64,000 nucleotides of DNA from Apoderus coryli (Eukaryota > Arthropoda > Insecta > Coleoptera > Attelabidae), in contig OU452199.1 of the NCBI GenBank assembly GCA_911728435.2, positions 1,364,001 through 1,428,000 on the forward strand, in the 5' to 3' direction. The notes below the pieces were generated by a model, which was not told the origin of the DNA, made no database searches, and worked only from the letters and a program-made list of their open reading frames with translations. A program made the translations under genes and the position numbers. Each line of letters starts with the position of its first letter. The stretch's first letter is position 1. Shown piece by piece: positions 24,585-36,722 of this stretch.

Positions 24585-27500
24585 ATGGATCCTGAGGCTT
24601 TTCTGGATGTGGCTAATCAGGTGGTGAAGCTGAAAATGTTCCCCTATTTCGATATAGCGCATTGCACGTTGTGCGCGTTATCAGTGAGAGAAGATTTGGG
24701 AACAGGTAACAATAATTATTACTTACCACTTACCTAATAGTTTGTAATAAAGTAGGTACATGGTAGTAATAATTAAAGTTTTTTTAGTATATAATTATCA
24801 GTAATTAAGCATTTAAATAATTATAACTGGCACATAAGTTGTTTTCATTAAATTATTAACCTTTAGTTATTTATTTATTATTGGAAATAATAACATATTA
24901 AGTACCTATGCCGTTAAATTTACACTTATTAATTGGCAAGTTGATGTAGGCAATTCGGTATTATATTATTATTATTTGTTGCTTTTTGAACAAATTTAAA
25001 TTTATATCAACACTTCAAACTTAAACTGTTATTTTAAATTATTAAAAAGTTACATTAATTATTTTTCATTGTCGTATTTACCGTGGTTTGGTTTTTAATT
25101 ATTCTTATTATACCAGATTGAGGATAGAGCTGATACAATATAAAGGCGGTGTTGTAATTTTTAGTTCTCCATACACATAGGTACAAGGTGTTTTAAATTT
25201 AATTATGGGCAATTGCAATGGCAGATTCCTCATTCACTCACACTGATTTTTGTATACCTTGTTAGCCAAGTTATATAGAGTGGTCCTTCGAAAAGTGGCA
25301 TCCTAGCTTGTTCTCTTTTCGTGGCATTTAGAACCTCAACCTTAAAGTTGTGGTATTAATGGAACAGGCACGTAAATTTTAGTTGTTAGTAGTCAAAACA
25401 AATACATAATTACTTGGATTTCAATGTGTTTGTTTTAGTTTATTTGAGACCACTTTCTAACATAAAGAATATATTTTTAAATTGAACATCACCCATGTCT
25501 GTATAAAAGTGTGCAGGACAATCCGAGATAGTTAATTCTTCGTCGTGCACTCGGCGTTTCGTTGACCAAGCAAAATCGATGTATCGGAGCATTTCTGCTT
25601 TAGATTTTACCAAAGTAGGAAAAGTTAGGTAAAAGGATGCGACGACCTCTCTGTATATATTTATGTGGTTTTAACTCGCAATATTTTTTGCGACAACTGC
25701 CATCTACGCACCACACACATTTCGAAATTGTATCCGCTCTGCCACTAACTACGTTGAACTTTAACACTAAAATTTAAATGATAGAAAAAGTTAATTTACG
25801 AATCAAAAATAGTAATGAAGAATATATAATACAACAATATAAATTAGTAAAAACAGTATTTAATTTAAATTAATAAAAGTTTAGTTAATATAGTTATGTA
25901 TTACGTACATCTTACCTAACCTCAAATACAGTTGTAAACACAAATTTCGGGCCAACATTGTTATCGTTGATTGAAATTTATTATAGAACTATTATTCGTA
26001 ACCACATTTATTTGGAATGCTACGCGAGACAGCAATTCCTAAATACCTGATAAGTGTAGTTATTTAGCATTTAGCCTGTTGCTATTCGTTATCGATATTC
26101 TATAATTAATTTAATATTCCTACGATTTGCACAGGTTAGTACTCAAAATTTCTATATTTTAGGGGCTCAAACATTTTCACGAAAACATCCTCTAGCATGT
26201 TGGTTGTCTTATATGCTAGTAGTGTTTGCTGGTGGAATGGTGGCGAATGGTTTATTAGCTGAACCAATCCTAGGACCATTAAAGAATACACCACAGGTTT
26301 TAGTTGCAACAGCAGTATGGTAAGTCCATGTTTGTGTTTAGAAGTTAATGAGTGGAGTGGTACTATTCGAGTTATTTATATAATTCCCTAATAAATACAC
26401 TTTATTGTCGAAAAAAATCCAATTACAAGACAAAACATGATATAATACAAAAGCAATTATACGAGGCACGTTTTTTTTAGTAAGTACCGTTTTGCGATTC
26501 CGCCGCCGCAGCGCTACGGTCGACGTTCCGCGCATGCGCGCTGGTTACCTACATGTCTTGTCTACGCACTGACGCCATTACAGTCTGATTCCTCATTGTA
26601 TACGTTGTTTACTGAGTGTTTAAGATGCCTCCGACAATCGTGAGTCCCGCCGATTGTGAAGTACGGGCTGTTATACGATTTATTAGTGCTAAAGGCGTAA
26701 AACCGATCGATATTTATCGTGAGATCTGTGAAGTTTACGGACAAAACATTATGAGTGATGGAATGGTAAGGAAATGGTTGAGAGCATTTAAAGATTGCCG
26801 CACAAATGTGCATGATGAAGAACGGAGTGGGCGTCCTTCGGTCGTTTATGAAGATTTGGTGCAGAAAGGAAAAGGTGAGAGAAAACAGACGCTTTACAAT
26901 TTCATCAATGTGCGACTGCTTTCCTCAATATTCTCGTAGTGTTTTGTATCGCATTGTGACCGAGAACTTGAATTACCGGAAATTGTGTTCACGTTGGGTT
27001 CCAAAAATGTTGACGGATTTGCACAAAAACCAACGTTTAGGCAGTGCATTGACTTTCCTTGAGCGGTACCACAATGAAGGTGAAGATTTTTTAGACCAAA
27101 TTGTTACTGGTGACGAAACATGGGTGGCCTACGTCACACCAGAATCGAAACATCATCACCCAAAAGAGTGAAGTTTAAGCAAACAATTTCTGCCCGGAAA
27201 ATCATGTGCACAGTTTTTTGGGACAGAAAAGGAGTATTGCTAGTGGAGTTTCTGCCTCGTAATGAGACAATCAATGCAGCGTTTTATTGTGAGACATTGA
27301 ACAATCTGCGTCGTGCAATCCAGAACAAAAGACGTGGCAAGTTGAGTAAGGGTATCGTTTTGCTGCATGACAATGCCCGTCCACATGTAACTAATCGGAC
27401 CAAAGATCTCATCAAATCTTTTAAATGGGAAACTCTAGATCATCCTCCATACAACACTGATCTGGCGCCCATCGACTACCATTTGTACCTGCACTTGAAG

Positions 27501-28606
27501 AAACACCTGGGTGGTCAGCGTCTTCAAGACGATAACGAAGTCAAAACATTTGTGATACAGTGGTTAACAAGTCAGGCGGCAGAATTTTATGAGGAGGGTA
27601 TTCAAAAACTGGTGCCACGTTATGACAAGTGCCTCAATATTCACGGAAATTATGTAGAAAAGTCGATTAAGGTACAGGCTTTCATGTAAAAATAAAATTA
27701 TTGCGATATCTTTGCACGTCTTTTTTTAATTCCAAAACGGTACTTACTTAAAAAACATGCCTCGTAATAATACAAGGTATGTTCCGTAAATATCCAACCT
27801 AGTCTCATAATGTGACGCAAGAATCAATTACGAAGTCATTTCTTCCATTTATTGAATGAAAAAACACCGATTTCGATTAATAAATCACACATTAATTACC
27901 AGAGCGAACTTATGAACACAGGTCGGATATCTATGGGAGAATTCTCAATTTGTACTCAACTGAACATTACTTCGATTCCAGGTACGTTGTATTCTACACT
28001 CCGCTAGATGTCGGGTACAAACTAGCAAAGTTCCTTCCAGTAAAAATAGCATTTTCAGCTATGAAAGAGGTGTACCGTTGTAAAAAAGTTTATGACGGAG
28101 TAACTCATGCTGCAAAACTCTATCCGAACGCTTACATCATCATGATTATCATTGGGACATTAAAGGGTAATGGGGCCGGATTCACAAGACTTTTGGAACG
28201 ACTTATCCGAGGCGTATGGACACCAACTGCTATGGAATTCATGCAACCAAGCTTGTAAGTACCTATCTTGAAATATTTTTCACCGCAACTGTCACTTTCG
28301 ATGTTTAATATCATGATTTGTTTCAGTTACACTAAAGCATCGCTTCTGGCATCGGTAATCTTCATTTTAGACAAGAAAACTGAATTGATTTCAGCACCAC
28401 ATGCCTTAGTCTACTTCGGCATAGTCATTTTCTTTGTCTACTTCAAATTGTCATCGATTATCCTTGGCATACACGATCCATTTGTACCGTTTGAAAATTT
28501 AATGTGCGCTTTATTCTTCGGTGGTATTTGGGATAGTCTTGCGAAAATATTCGGTCGAGGACAAATTAAGGAAGGTGAAACGAAAGATGTGAAGAAGACG
28601 AATTAG
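24585..28606 (+). CDS. TMEM38: TRIC cation channel (TMEM38), 4 exons
   Basis: Exons are 24585-24705, 26163-26319, 27982-28254 and 28327-28606, joined in frame by GT-AG introns into 276 residues. The ATG has an ideal context (GCCACCATGG). TRIC channels are trimeric K+ channels of the ER and sarcoplasmic reticulum that balance charge during Ca2+ release. Family marks are KMFPYFDIAH near the N-terminus, FGGG-like FAGGMVANGLLAEP, SAMKEVYRCKKVYDGVTHA (the conserved KEV-R-K basic segment on TM4) and YIIMIIIGTLKGNGAGF with glycines typical of the pore helices. The tail is short and lysine-rich (DVKKTN). Intron 2 contains a mariner. A LINE tail begins about 95 bp after the stop, and no AATAAA is seen before it. 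Confidence 0.94.
26462..27764 (+). mobile_element. Full-length mariner in TMEM38 intron 2
   Basis: The 1,303-bp element is bounded by inverted repeats of about 30 bp (tip CGAGGCACGTTTTTTTTAGT on the left, its near inverse on the right). A TA duplication flanks it at 26460-26461 and 27765-27766. It has the size and layout of a classical mariner. It carries one transposase gene, broken by frameshifts, so it cannot mobilise itself. Confidence 0.93.
26623..27689 (+). pseudogene. Mariner transposase, frameshifted
   Basis: Frames run 26623-26870 (helix-turn-helix part: CEVRAVIRFISAKGVKPIDI, DGMVRKWLRAF, DEERSGRPSVV), about 26870-27160 (TGDETWVAYVTPESK) and 27165-27689 (LLHDNARPH, then PPYNTDLAPIDYHLYLHL). 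The three catalytic acidic residues of the DD34D triad are all present: GDETW, HDNARPH and IDYHL. Frameshifts near 26870 and 27165 inactivate the gene. The C-terminus matches the usual mariner length of about 345 residues. Confidence 0.92.
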
Positions 28607-28699
28607 TTTAGTGTGACAAACAAAAAGTATAATACGGTTATTGTTGTTAAAACTAAGCATCTGGGCGTCAACTATATTTTCTATAGGATCTCTTTGGCC

Positions 28700-29460
28700 A
28701 GTATTTTATTTATTTATTTATTTAGCCTTAGAACAATTTACATTTTTCTACAAAGCTGCGTCAACAAAAAAAGTACATTTCATCATGTAAAAATAAATGC
28801 ACGCAACGCGCTGACCTGTGCAGGCAACAAGTTATATAAATGTAAATTCAGTGTGTTTTTTATTGACTTGGTTAGTCTATAATAGGATGGCCTCAAATCG
28901 TTCCTATTTCGGGTATCGTAGCTGTGACAATCCGAGCTCCTTTCAATATTATTCACATTAGAATGAATCTCGGTTAGAGTTGCCAAGATGTACACACAAG
29001 GCAGGGGTAGAACACCGAATCGAATACAAAGAGGACGGCAGTGTTCTCGATAGCCCACACCAGCCAGGATCCTGATAACTTTCTTCTGCAATTTAAAAAC
29101 CTTGAAAGAATGGGGGCTATTTCCCCAGACAATGACAGCATAATTTAAATGACTATGAAACAGAGAAAAGTAATACATCCTCAAACACTCAAAGTCAATA
29201 AGAACAGACAATCTACGGATCAAAAAGACCAATCTAGAGAGTTTGACAGCCAATGTGTCAACATGATCAGACCAGCTAAGAGAATCATCAATCACCACAC
29301 CAAGAAGAGTTACTGATTTACCCTTCGTTGCGTTTTTGTTGTTTTAATTGTTGGGTTTTACTATTATTTAGTTGCAGGTGATTGGCAGCAAACCACTGCT
29401 CAGCATTTTTCAAGGTCTGCTCCAATAGAGTATACAAATTATTGCACAAATCAATGCGTG
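28700..29460 (-). pseudogene. 5'-truncated LINE behind TMEM38
   Basis: The minus strand reads AEQWFAANHLQLNNSKTQ, VVIDDSLSWSDHVDTLA-type and HSHLNYAVIVWGNSP, KLQKKVIRILAGVGYREHCR and a C-terminal GFI/RAFIFT end. An (AATA)n-type tail lies at 28705-28724. These are the post-palm and C-terminal parts of a BS/Jockey-like ORF2. It sits tail-to-tail with TMEM38 and may have cut into that gene's 3' UTR. Confidence 0.8.
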
Positions 29461-29518
29461 ATTAGTTTATCGTTGTTTAATCTTTAAAGTCTGCTATGCT
29501 TACTACAACTATATTTAT

Positions 29519-29795
29519 ATGAAGGCCGACTTGCCCATTGTTCCACCCTTCTTCTGCATAAGAATATGTAGGATAATAGGCGCTATTGGTGTGACAGAGG
29601 ACAGAAGCACTGGCAACGGTGTCAAATGCTCCTTTAAGAAGCATAAAGTTCAAAGATATTCCTTGTACACTAGCTGCTGCGTCCCGTACGATTCTGAATG
29701 TTCCTGATTTATTTGGATTTTGAACAGGAAATATAGGAAGATTCCAAAATTTTTTATACGGCTGAGCTAATTCTTCTGGAGGTAATTTACGTATC
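29519..29795 (-). pseudogene. BEL/Pao LTR-retrotransposon RT fragment
   Basis: The minus strand reads KKFWNLPIFPVQNPNKSGTF and then RIVRDAAASVQGISLNFMLL. This matches the opening of BEL/Pao reverse transcriptases, where the pattern is NP-K-G-R-V-DAAA-V-G-SLN-LLKGPD. Coding sense is lost after LLKG. No LTRs were found, so this is an isolated decayed piece. Confidence 0.6.
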
Positions 29796-29823
29796 TATTT
29801 CTTGTTTATGAAGTCTTCTTGGT

Positions 29824-31777
29824 AAATAAATAAATAAATGCTTTATTGCTCAACAGAAAATTTCCAGTTACAGAGCAACCACACAAAAGCATCAATACAA
29901 AGAATATAAATATATATAAGACAATCAATAACTTGATAACTTTACATAACAGAAGTAAATTAAATTAATAGAGATATAAATAAAGAAATAAACATAAAAA
30001 ATATATAAACAATCAAATTCAATTATCACAACCAAGTAGAAGTTCTGCGGCCGCCAAAATATGTTTCAATGTATCATGAAACAAATCACAATTCAGGCAC
30101 ACCACATTAAACGTGCGAGACATAGTGGACAATGGGGACCTCTACATAATATTTGTTCGAGCTCTATCACAATGAAATAATTGGTAGTTTCCTGAGTTTA
30201 TTCGCGAAACAGTCAGACGGAATCCTTCAAGCAGCTCAGGACAATCAATAACGCCATTAAACACTTTGCAAACATTGCTTATGCATGCAAGATCCCGCCT
30301 CAATTGCAATGATTGCACACCAAATCTGCCCGTTAGATAGCCATATGGCACGCCTTCTTCTTAGGACGCCGTCTCCCTACGAAGGTTGGCGATCCAAATG
30401 GCTATTGTTGTGCGGGAAACCGCAGCTCTGAAAATTTCTATGGACGTCTGTCCGACCATCTACGGAAGTCCCTCAGCCATGAATTTTGTCTACGGCCGAC
30501 TGACCGTTTTCCTTCGATCTTTCCCTCTATTATCAGGCGGAGAATCTCATATCGTTCGCCTCTCATGTTATGTCCTAGGTACTGCAGCTTTCTCTCCTTG
30601 ATTGTCGTGAGGAGTTCTTTGGTTTACCCATTTGCTGCATAACCTCTATGTTTGTCTTATGTGCCGTCCAAGAAACTCGCAGCATTCGTCTGTAGGCGTA
30701 CATTTCGAACGCATCGATTCTCTTTTCTGTGGTTGCATCAATGGTCCAGCTCTCACATCCGTATAGAAGGACAGGGAAGATGTAGCAGCGAAGTAATCTA
30801 ATCCGGAGGTCCAGGCTGAGGTCTCGGTTTGCCAGAAGTGTCCTCATGTTATTCAGAATTTTCCGTACTTGCGCAATTCTTGATCTAATTTCGGTTTTTG
30901 AGTCGCATTGCTGGCTGACGAGTACCCCCAAATATTTTATAGATGACACTTGTGTAATGTGCTCGGCGTTGATCATTAGAGTAACGGGTCTTGGTGATTT
31001 TGAGAATACCATCAGTTTGGTCTTGGATGTATTCATATAAAGCCCAAAGTTGTCACTATACTCCACAATAAGGTTCATAAGGGATTGAAGTTCTGTTATA
31101 CTGCTGGCTATTACGACGGTATCATCTGCGTATCGAAGGTTACTTATATTGATTCCATTGATCTTTATGCCTGCAGTTGAATTTTCAAGAGTGGCACACC
31201 ACGCTCAGGATAACTACCATCGGATTTAAAGCAAAGATACTTTAAAAATTTGCGATGTACTCTTTCGCTGTTTTGCTTGTAACAACCATAGCAGGGATAC
31301 CTGATCAGAGAGCAATATTCAAGTTTGGACCTGACGTACGCGAAGTACTGTTTTTTTATCGTATTAATATTGCGAAAAGATCTGCCATTTCTAACGATGT
31401 AACCATATGCCTTGGATGCATTAGCTATCATCGCCATTATGTGTTCGCTGAAGGTAAAGCGCGAATCGAACACAACACCAAGATCCCTGGTAGTTTCCAC
31501 ACGTGACAATGCAGCGTCATGAATCGCGTATTCAAAATCAATAGGGAACGTTCTCCTAGTATATGACATAACTTTACACTTTACCGGGTTCAGCATAAGA
31601 TTATTAGCATCACACCAATCCCCGACCAAATTCAGACTGTTTTGCAAAACATGACAGTCGTCAACAGAGTCCAGAGTGGAGTTGATCTTCAGATCATCAG
31701 ATTTTAAATTGTATCCCAGGTCGTTAATAAAAAGATTGAACAGTAGTGGTCCCAGATTCGAACCTTGAGAACCTGTT
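29824..31777 (-). pseudogene. Jockey-like LINE interrupted by an RTE fragment
   Basis: The 5' part (31189-31777) reads GSNLGPLLFNLFINDL, a damaged catalytic box (SDDLKI), NNLMLNPVKCKVMSY, TRDLGVVFDSRFTFSEHI and FLKYLCFKSDGSYPERGV. The same protein continues at 30355 with PYGYLTGRFGVQSLQLRRDL and ends in a TAAATAAATAAA tail at about 29824. The two halves join perfectly once the RTE piece at 30356-31188 is removed. The element is 5'-truncated and dead. Confidence 0.85.
30356..31188 (-). pseudogene. RTE-like LINE fragment nested in a Jockey-like LINE
   Basis: The minus strand reads NLRYADDTVVIASSITELQ, FGLYMNTSKTKLMVFSK, IKYLGVLVSQQCDSKTEIRS, LYGCESWTIDATTEKRIDAF and MLRVSWTAHKTNIEVM. It ends at a GAAGAAG 3' terminus. 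It lies between two copies of about 9 bp (GGTGTGCCA and GGCGTGCCA on the minus strand), which also restore the host reading frame. The YADD box is intact, but the element is truncated just upstream of it. Confidence 0.85.
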
Positions 31778-32274
31778 TTTTAGCATAAATAGCAAGAACA
31801 AATCTCCAATACAGTTTTGAAGGAAAAACAATGTTATTTCATCTAAACTGTACGTAAAAAGCAACAACTAAATTGTTTAGCAAGTGCGTTACTTGGCGAT
31901 TGTACTGGTGACCGATTCATGGGGATTATAACCGTTATAATTCTGTAATTTAGTCAACAGAATTCAATTTCAGATGTCTGTTATAAGAACAAACACCGTA
32001 TTTTACTATTGTTAGAAACTTTTAATTTATTTTTTTGTACCAAAGAACTTATTGGTGATAAGTTCGATACAAGGTGCGGAGTATCAAATTTATCATCCTA
32101 AATAATGAATTTTGTATTAATTTTATTGACAAAATGCAATCTATTGTGTAAACAATGTGTTGAAGAAAGCAATCTAAATAATCAATCAACTGTAATATTG
32201 TACCAAATTGTATTTTTATTTGTTAAATAATAATAAGTTACTGTTATTAAATATTTGTGGCGTTTTATTTCGAA
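31778..32274. other. AT-rich spacer, nothing recognised
   Basis: Very AT-rich sequence between two LINE relics of opposite orientation. No coding, RNA or repeat-end signal is visible. Confidence 0.4.
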
Positions 32275-33640
32275 ATCATCATGCCAATTAATCAAAGAAT
32301 TTTACCCAATTTCGCTAAAGTATTTGAAACTACACTTCACCGAAAAATATTTAACCAAGTAAAGCACGACATCGACTCTAAGCAGCATGGTTTCTTCCAG
32401 GGACGATCCACAGTCACTAATCTAACGTGTTTTTTTTCAGGACGTGTTTTCCGCTGTCTGTGGAGGCATGCAACTGGATGCTATTTACACCGACTTTTCG
32501 AAAGCGTTCGATAAACTTGATCACTCCCTGATACTGCAGAGGATGTGCAATATTGGCTTTGATGAGGATCTCCTGGTGTTTTTTTATACTTACCTAAACT
32601 AATCGTAAACAGTTCGTTGAATACAATGGACATAGGTCTGATTATTTCATACCCACCGTGGTGTCCCACAGGGCAGTTGTCTTGCTCCCCTTATTTTCTC
32701 CATTTTCATTAATGACATATCGGAAGGCTTTTTGAGCAGTTACTTGATTTTTCCAGATGACTTCAAGATTTACAGGGCTGTTCGAGGCTCGAGCTGTGGT
32801 GCCATACTAACAAACTGCCTTTGAATGTGGGAAAATGCAAACTTGCTGTATTCTCCAGGTCGCAGAGCACACATATGTTTCCCTACCGGTTATGTAATAC
32901 CATTCTTGACTCGTGTGAGGTCGTCAGGGATTTGGGAGTCTATGTGGAGACCAACTTACAATTTACAACACATACACAGCACCTACTATGTGACTCTTTT
33001 CGTATGCTTGGTTTTTTGTTTCGAATAACTAAAGAATTTAACAACGTTGAGTGTCTGACCAATTTGTTCAATGCGTTAATCAGATCTAAGCTTGAGTATG
33101 CTTCCAATATATGGTCTCCCATATATTATCAAGTAGAAATAAGACAGGTTGAGAGTGTTCAGCGTAGATTTCTCAAGTAAGTACTTAGCGTTCAAAATTG
33201 ATGGGCATTTTCCGTCGCGCGGATATGATCATCGCATGCTCCTTGACATATTTAACATGAACTCTTTGGCTACACGTAGATTATATGCTGGTCAGGTGTT
33301 CCTCTTTAAAATAATTAATGGTATGATTGACTGTCCTCAGCTGCTGGAGCGGAATGGTTTCAACATTCCACGGTTTTTTTCCAGAAACGCTAGGCTATTC
33401 CATATCCATACACTTCGTACCAACTATGAGTATAGGGCAGCTCTGTTTAGAGCATTACAAGAGTGCAATGCACGAGGGATCAGCAGTGAGGTCGATTACT
33501 TTGACCAAACACTGCTTCGGTTTAGGGCCCAGTTGTCTCGCCTCCTATATCGTTCCGAAGATTAGCTTACTATGAGATCTTATTTATTATATACGCATAT
33601 TCTTTTCCTAAATTAATTTCGATGTCATTAGTTTTAACTC
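32275..33640 (+). pseudogene. Jockey-like LINE relic
   Basis: The plus strand reads ILPNFAKVFETTLHRKIFNQ, HGFFQGRSTVTNL, DAIYTDFSKAFDKLDHSLIL, QFVEYNG, a damaged INDISEGFLSSYL..PDDFK box, LDSCEVVRDLGVYVETNLQF and FKIDGHFPSRGYDH. The C-terminus ends at 33565. Repeated frame breaks and the altered catalytic box (PDD) show it is dead. The 3' UTR is cut at about 33645 by an oppositely oriented LINE and may resume at 35522-35612. Confidence 0.82.
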
Positions 33641-33644
33641 AATA

Positions 33645-35521
33645 ATGTTTATAATAATAATAATATTTATTAGTCGCAAAATATACAATGTCATGTACAT
33701 AGACTCGTCCTTAAAATATGTCACCTGCTAAAATAAGCCAATACAAAGAGCTTACAAATTTGACACATAGCTATTTCTATATAATGATTAGAATAGTCAA
33801 AAGTCAAGTCATTAATCATACTAATAATTAAAAACAAACAATAAACACAATACTAAGAACAATACCAAAGCAGTACCAAAAACAATACTACAATAATGCT
33901 AAAAACAATTTACTCTACATCATAATGAGGCAAATTCTTGTAGACTGTAGAAGGCGTCAGCAATCAAAAATGTCTTCAATTTACCTTTAAAAATGCCTTC
34001 TGACTGGCAGCTCCTAATATCCGAAGGAAGGACATTAAAATAATAATATCCCGAGTAGATGGGTGACTTCTTATAGAATTCGTGTTTGGGGCGAGGCAGA
34101 CACAACTGATCCCTTCCTCGAATCGAGTAGCCATGGTTATCACCGCAAGTGGGTGCCCGATCTTTACTTTTAAAAACAGAAAAAAGCAACCTGAAAAGAT
34201 AGATACACGGTACCGTGAGAATGTTGTTCGCTTTGAAAGTCTCTCGACAAGTGCCTCTATATGGAATATTGGATATAATCCTAATGGCTCTTTTCTGAAG
34301 CATTAACACTCTGTTTACCTCCGTGCACCTTCCCCACAGTGTAATATTGTAGGAAATGACTGAATATATAAGTGCATAATAGATGGATATTAGCGATTTC
34401 CTGTCCATGTAGCTCTTTAGAGAGTTAAGGACAAACAAATTTCGGCTAATCCTACTGCAGAGGTTGTCCACATGGCTCTTCCAATTCAAATCAGGATCCA
34501 CAGTCACTCCCAACAATTCAGCTGACCCTGACCATGATAAGGTATGGTGTTAAAATTAAGGTTAAAGTTTACAGGTGTTTTATATAGGGTGAAACGTAGG
34601 GCAACAGTCTTTTTATAGTTGACAATTAATTTGTTTCTATGACACCAAGACTGAAATTCTAAAATCAATATTTTGTGTAATAAAATGTAAATGGATCTCT
34701 CTCTGTCACTCAGTAATATGGTTGTGTCATCAGCATACATGTACAATGTCCCCTGCGTAATGTTAGATGGAAGATCGTTCACTTATAGTAAAAAAAGAAG
34801 TGGTCCAAGTATGCTACCTTGAGGCGTGCCTAACTCAAGCTCTCGAAATTCAGAGAGAACAGTTTCAATCCTTACCGCCATATTTCTGTGTGTCAGGTAG
34901 GATTTAATCCATGTGTTTATCGGCCCACGTAAACCAATATTCTCAATTTTGGCACACAAAAACTCCACGTCAACCACATCAAAAGCACTTGAGAGATCAA
35001 ACAATAGCGCTACCACACAATGACCACTATCAGTCAGGTCGTGTACCCGCTGTACAAACTCAGAAGTGCACGTCTCTGTTGAAAGACCTGGCCTGACAAG
35101 CGCTTAATACTGGAGGAATCCAAGAACCCAAAAATTTTGTCCGAAACAATCCTTTCGATGACATTTGAAATCGTGCTTAAAAGCGATATTGGTCTGTAAT
35201 TTTCTACAGTGGCTTTGTCCCCTTTCTTGAACACCGGGATAACGATCGCCGATTTAAGTTGATAGGAAATATACCACCTTGAATTGACATGTTGGTGAGT
35301 TCAGCCAAGATAGGAGAAAAAACGTTCACAGCGTGTTTAATTAACCTCACCGGTATGTCATCGAAACCAGTGGATCTTTTATTTGGCATTTTTCCAATTA
35401 CCCTGGCCACCTCGTACACTGTAACGGGAATGAAAAACATAGATCTAGAATTTACTGGGCCCAATGTGCACTGCACCGACAAGTCATCACCAAAATGGGA
35501 TTCTCTTATGTTTGCTATCTA
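33645..35521 (-). pseudogene. Jockey/BS-like LINE, almost whole RT
   Basis: Frames on the minus strand run from pre-RT (DDIPVRLIKHAVNVFSP, 35204-35521) through ENYRPISLLSTISNVIERIV and LLFDLSSAFDVVDVEFLCAK to [55 protein letters not shown] and a C-terminus at 33920 follow. The 3' end carries TTATTATTATTA. YADD is intact, but at least four frameshifts break the gene. The same family occurs at 50105-51560. It seems to have landed in the 3' UTR of the plus-strand LINE at 32275. Confidence 0.85.
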
Positions 35522-35559
35522 AAGTAAAGTAATTACCTAAATATGTACAATAATTTTTA

Positions 35560-35612
35560 AGAGTTTGCCTTGTAATTGGGTGTTAAACCTGTTAGGCAAG
35601 AAATGAATAAAA
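35560..35612 (+). repeat. LINE 3' tail
   Basis: CCTTGTAATTGGGTGTTAAA and CCTGTTAGGCAAGAAATGAA form the shared LINE 3' terminus. It could be the detached end of the element at 32275-33640, separated by the insertion at 33645-35521. It lies just 3' of DNAH10. Confidence 0.55.
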
Positions 35613-35637
35613 TAAAAAACAAATAAAGAAAACTATT

Positions 35638-35643
35638 TTTATT
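35638..35643 (-). terminator. DNAH10 polyadenylation signal
   Basis: AATAAA on the minus strand, about 42 nt downstream of the DNAH10 stop codon. This implies a very short 3' UTR. Confidence 0.65.
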
Positions 35644-35684
35644 TCAGTCTTAACAATTCTTAACATATTAAAACGACATCTTGA

Positions 35685-36722
35685 TTAATCTGTGTTCAAA
35701 ACTAAACACACACCCTGCAACACCCATAAACTAACATGTTCCTCTGTACGTAAATCAGCCTCGAACACTAATCCTACACCCATGGCATTACGTCTTTGCG
35801 ACGTAGTGTACACCGGAGTTCGAATGGTGTTTTGCAATTTTAGTCTGTACGCTTCTATTGGTACTACACCAAGTACAGGCAGTTTTTCAACCAAAACTTT
35901 TGGTGTAGATCGTTTAAGGCAGTTGTTCTCCAAGTCCCAAGCAGCTCCTTCGAGAAACAACCCATTTACCAGGCAGTTACCCTAAAAACGTCAATTAGGT
36001 TCGACTAGACTCATATATTTCAACTTACCGGGGCAGGTCTAAGAACTACATCAGCTGGATCTACAAATTCAGTCACATAAGTATACAATGTAGATCGATC
36101 TAAAGGCCAATTATGTAAGCGGCATGCGATTTGCACGAGCGCCGCTAAATACGTTTCCGGAATTTGCAGACCAGATATCCAAAGTACTGTTGGCTCACCT
36201 GTTGTTGACTATAAAGTGAAAACCATTTTAATTAAAAGCTGTAGAGATTGGACTATGAAAGGAGGAGTTGGGGACTTACCCAAGTGAAATACTGCTTCTG
36301 TCTTGCTTCAAAATGCTCAATCCATCCACCAAGATTTTTACATGTTGCCGAAGTCAATTTACGCCAACTATTCGGCAATTGACCATTAAACAATGAATAG
36401 GCGACATTATCCAATACAGCATCCATGCCAATTTCACCGGCAAGTGCTTTTTTCAGTTGCGTCAACGTTTTTCGCATCATTACAATCAACTTGTTAAATC
36501 GCTCCAATTCTTGCAAAAGTACTATAATGGTAGGAGACATCATTCGTTGGAAATACCGTCGAACCTAAAACGAAAATTAAATAATTATTTTTTTTTTGGT
36601 CATAGTTTTAGAAAATCAAAAACTAACTTTCCAAATTTCATATTCTTCTGGGATCTTTCTCAAAATATCATCAGCCACGTTTTCGATAAACTCTTCTCTA
36701 CTGATTCCTTGCGACGAAGCAG
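35685..36722 (-). CDS. DNAH10: DNAH10 exons T-W: C-terminal domain
   Basis: Exon T (36628-36722) reads [19 protein letters not shown]. Exon U (36280-36564) has [20 protein letters not shown]. Exon V (36029-36208) has [20 protein letters not shown]. Exon W (35685-35981) has [32 protein letters not shown] and the terminal residues LNTD. The [14 protein letters not shown] pattern is diagnostic of axonemal dynein C-termini. The stop codon is at 35685-35687. Confidence 0.95.
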
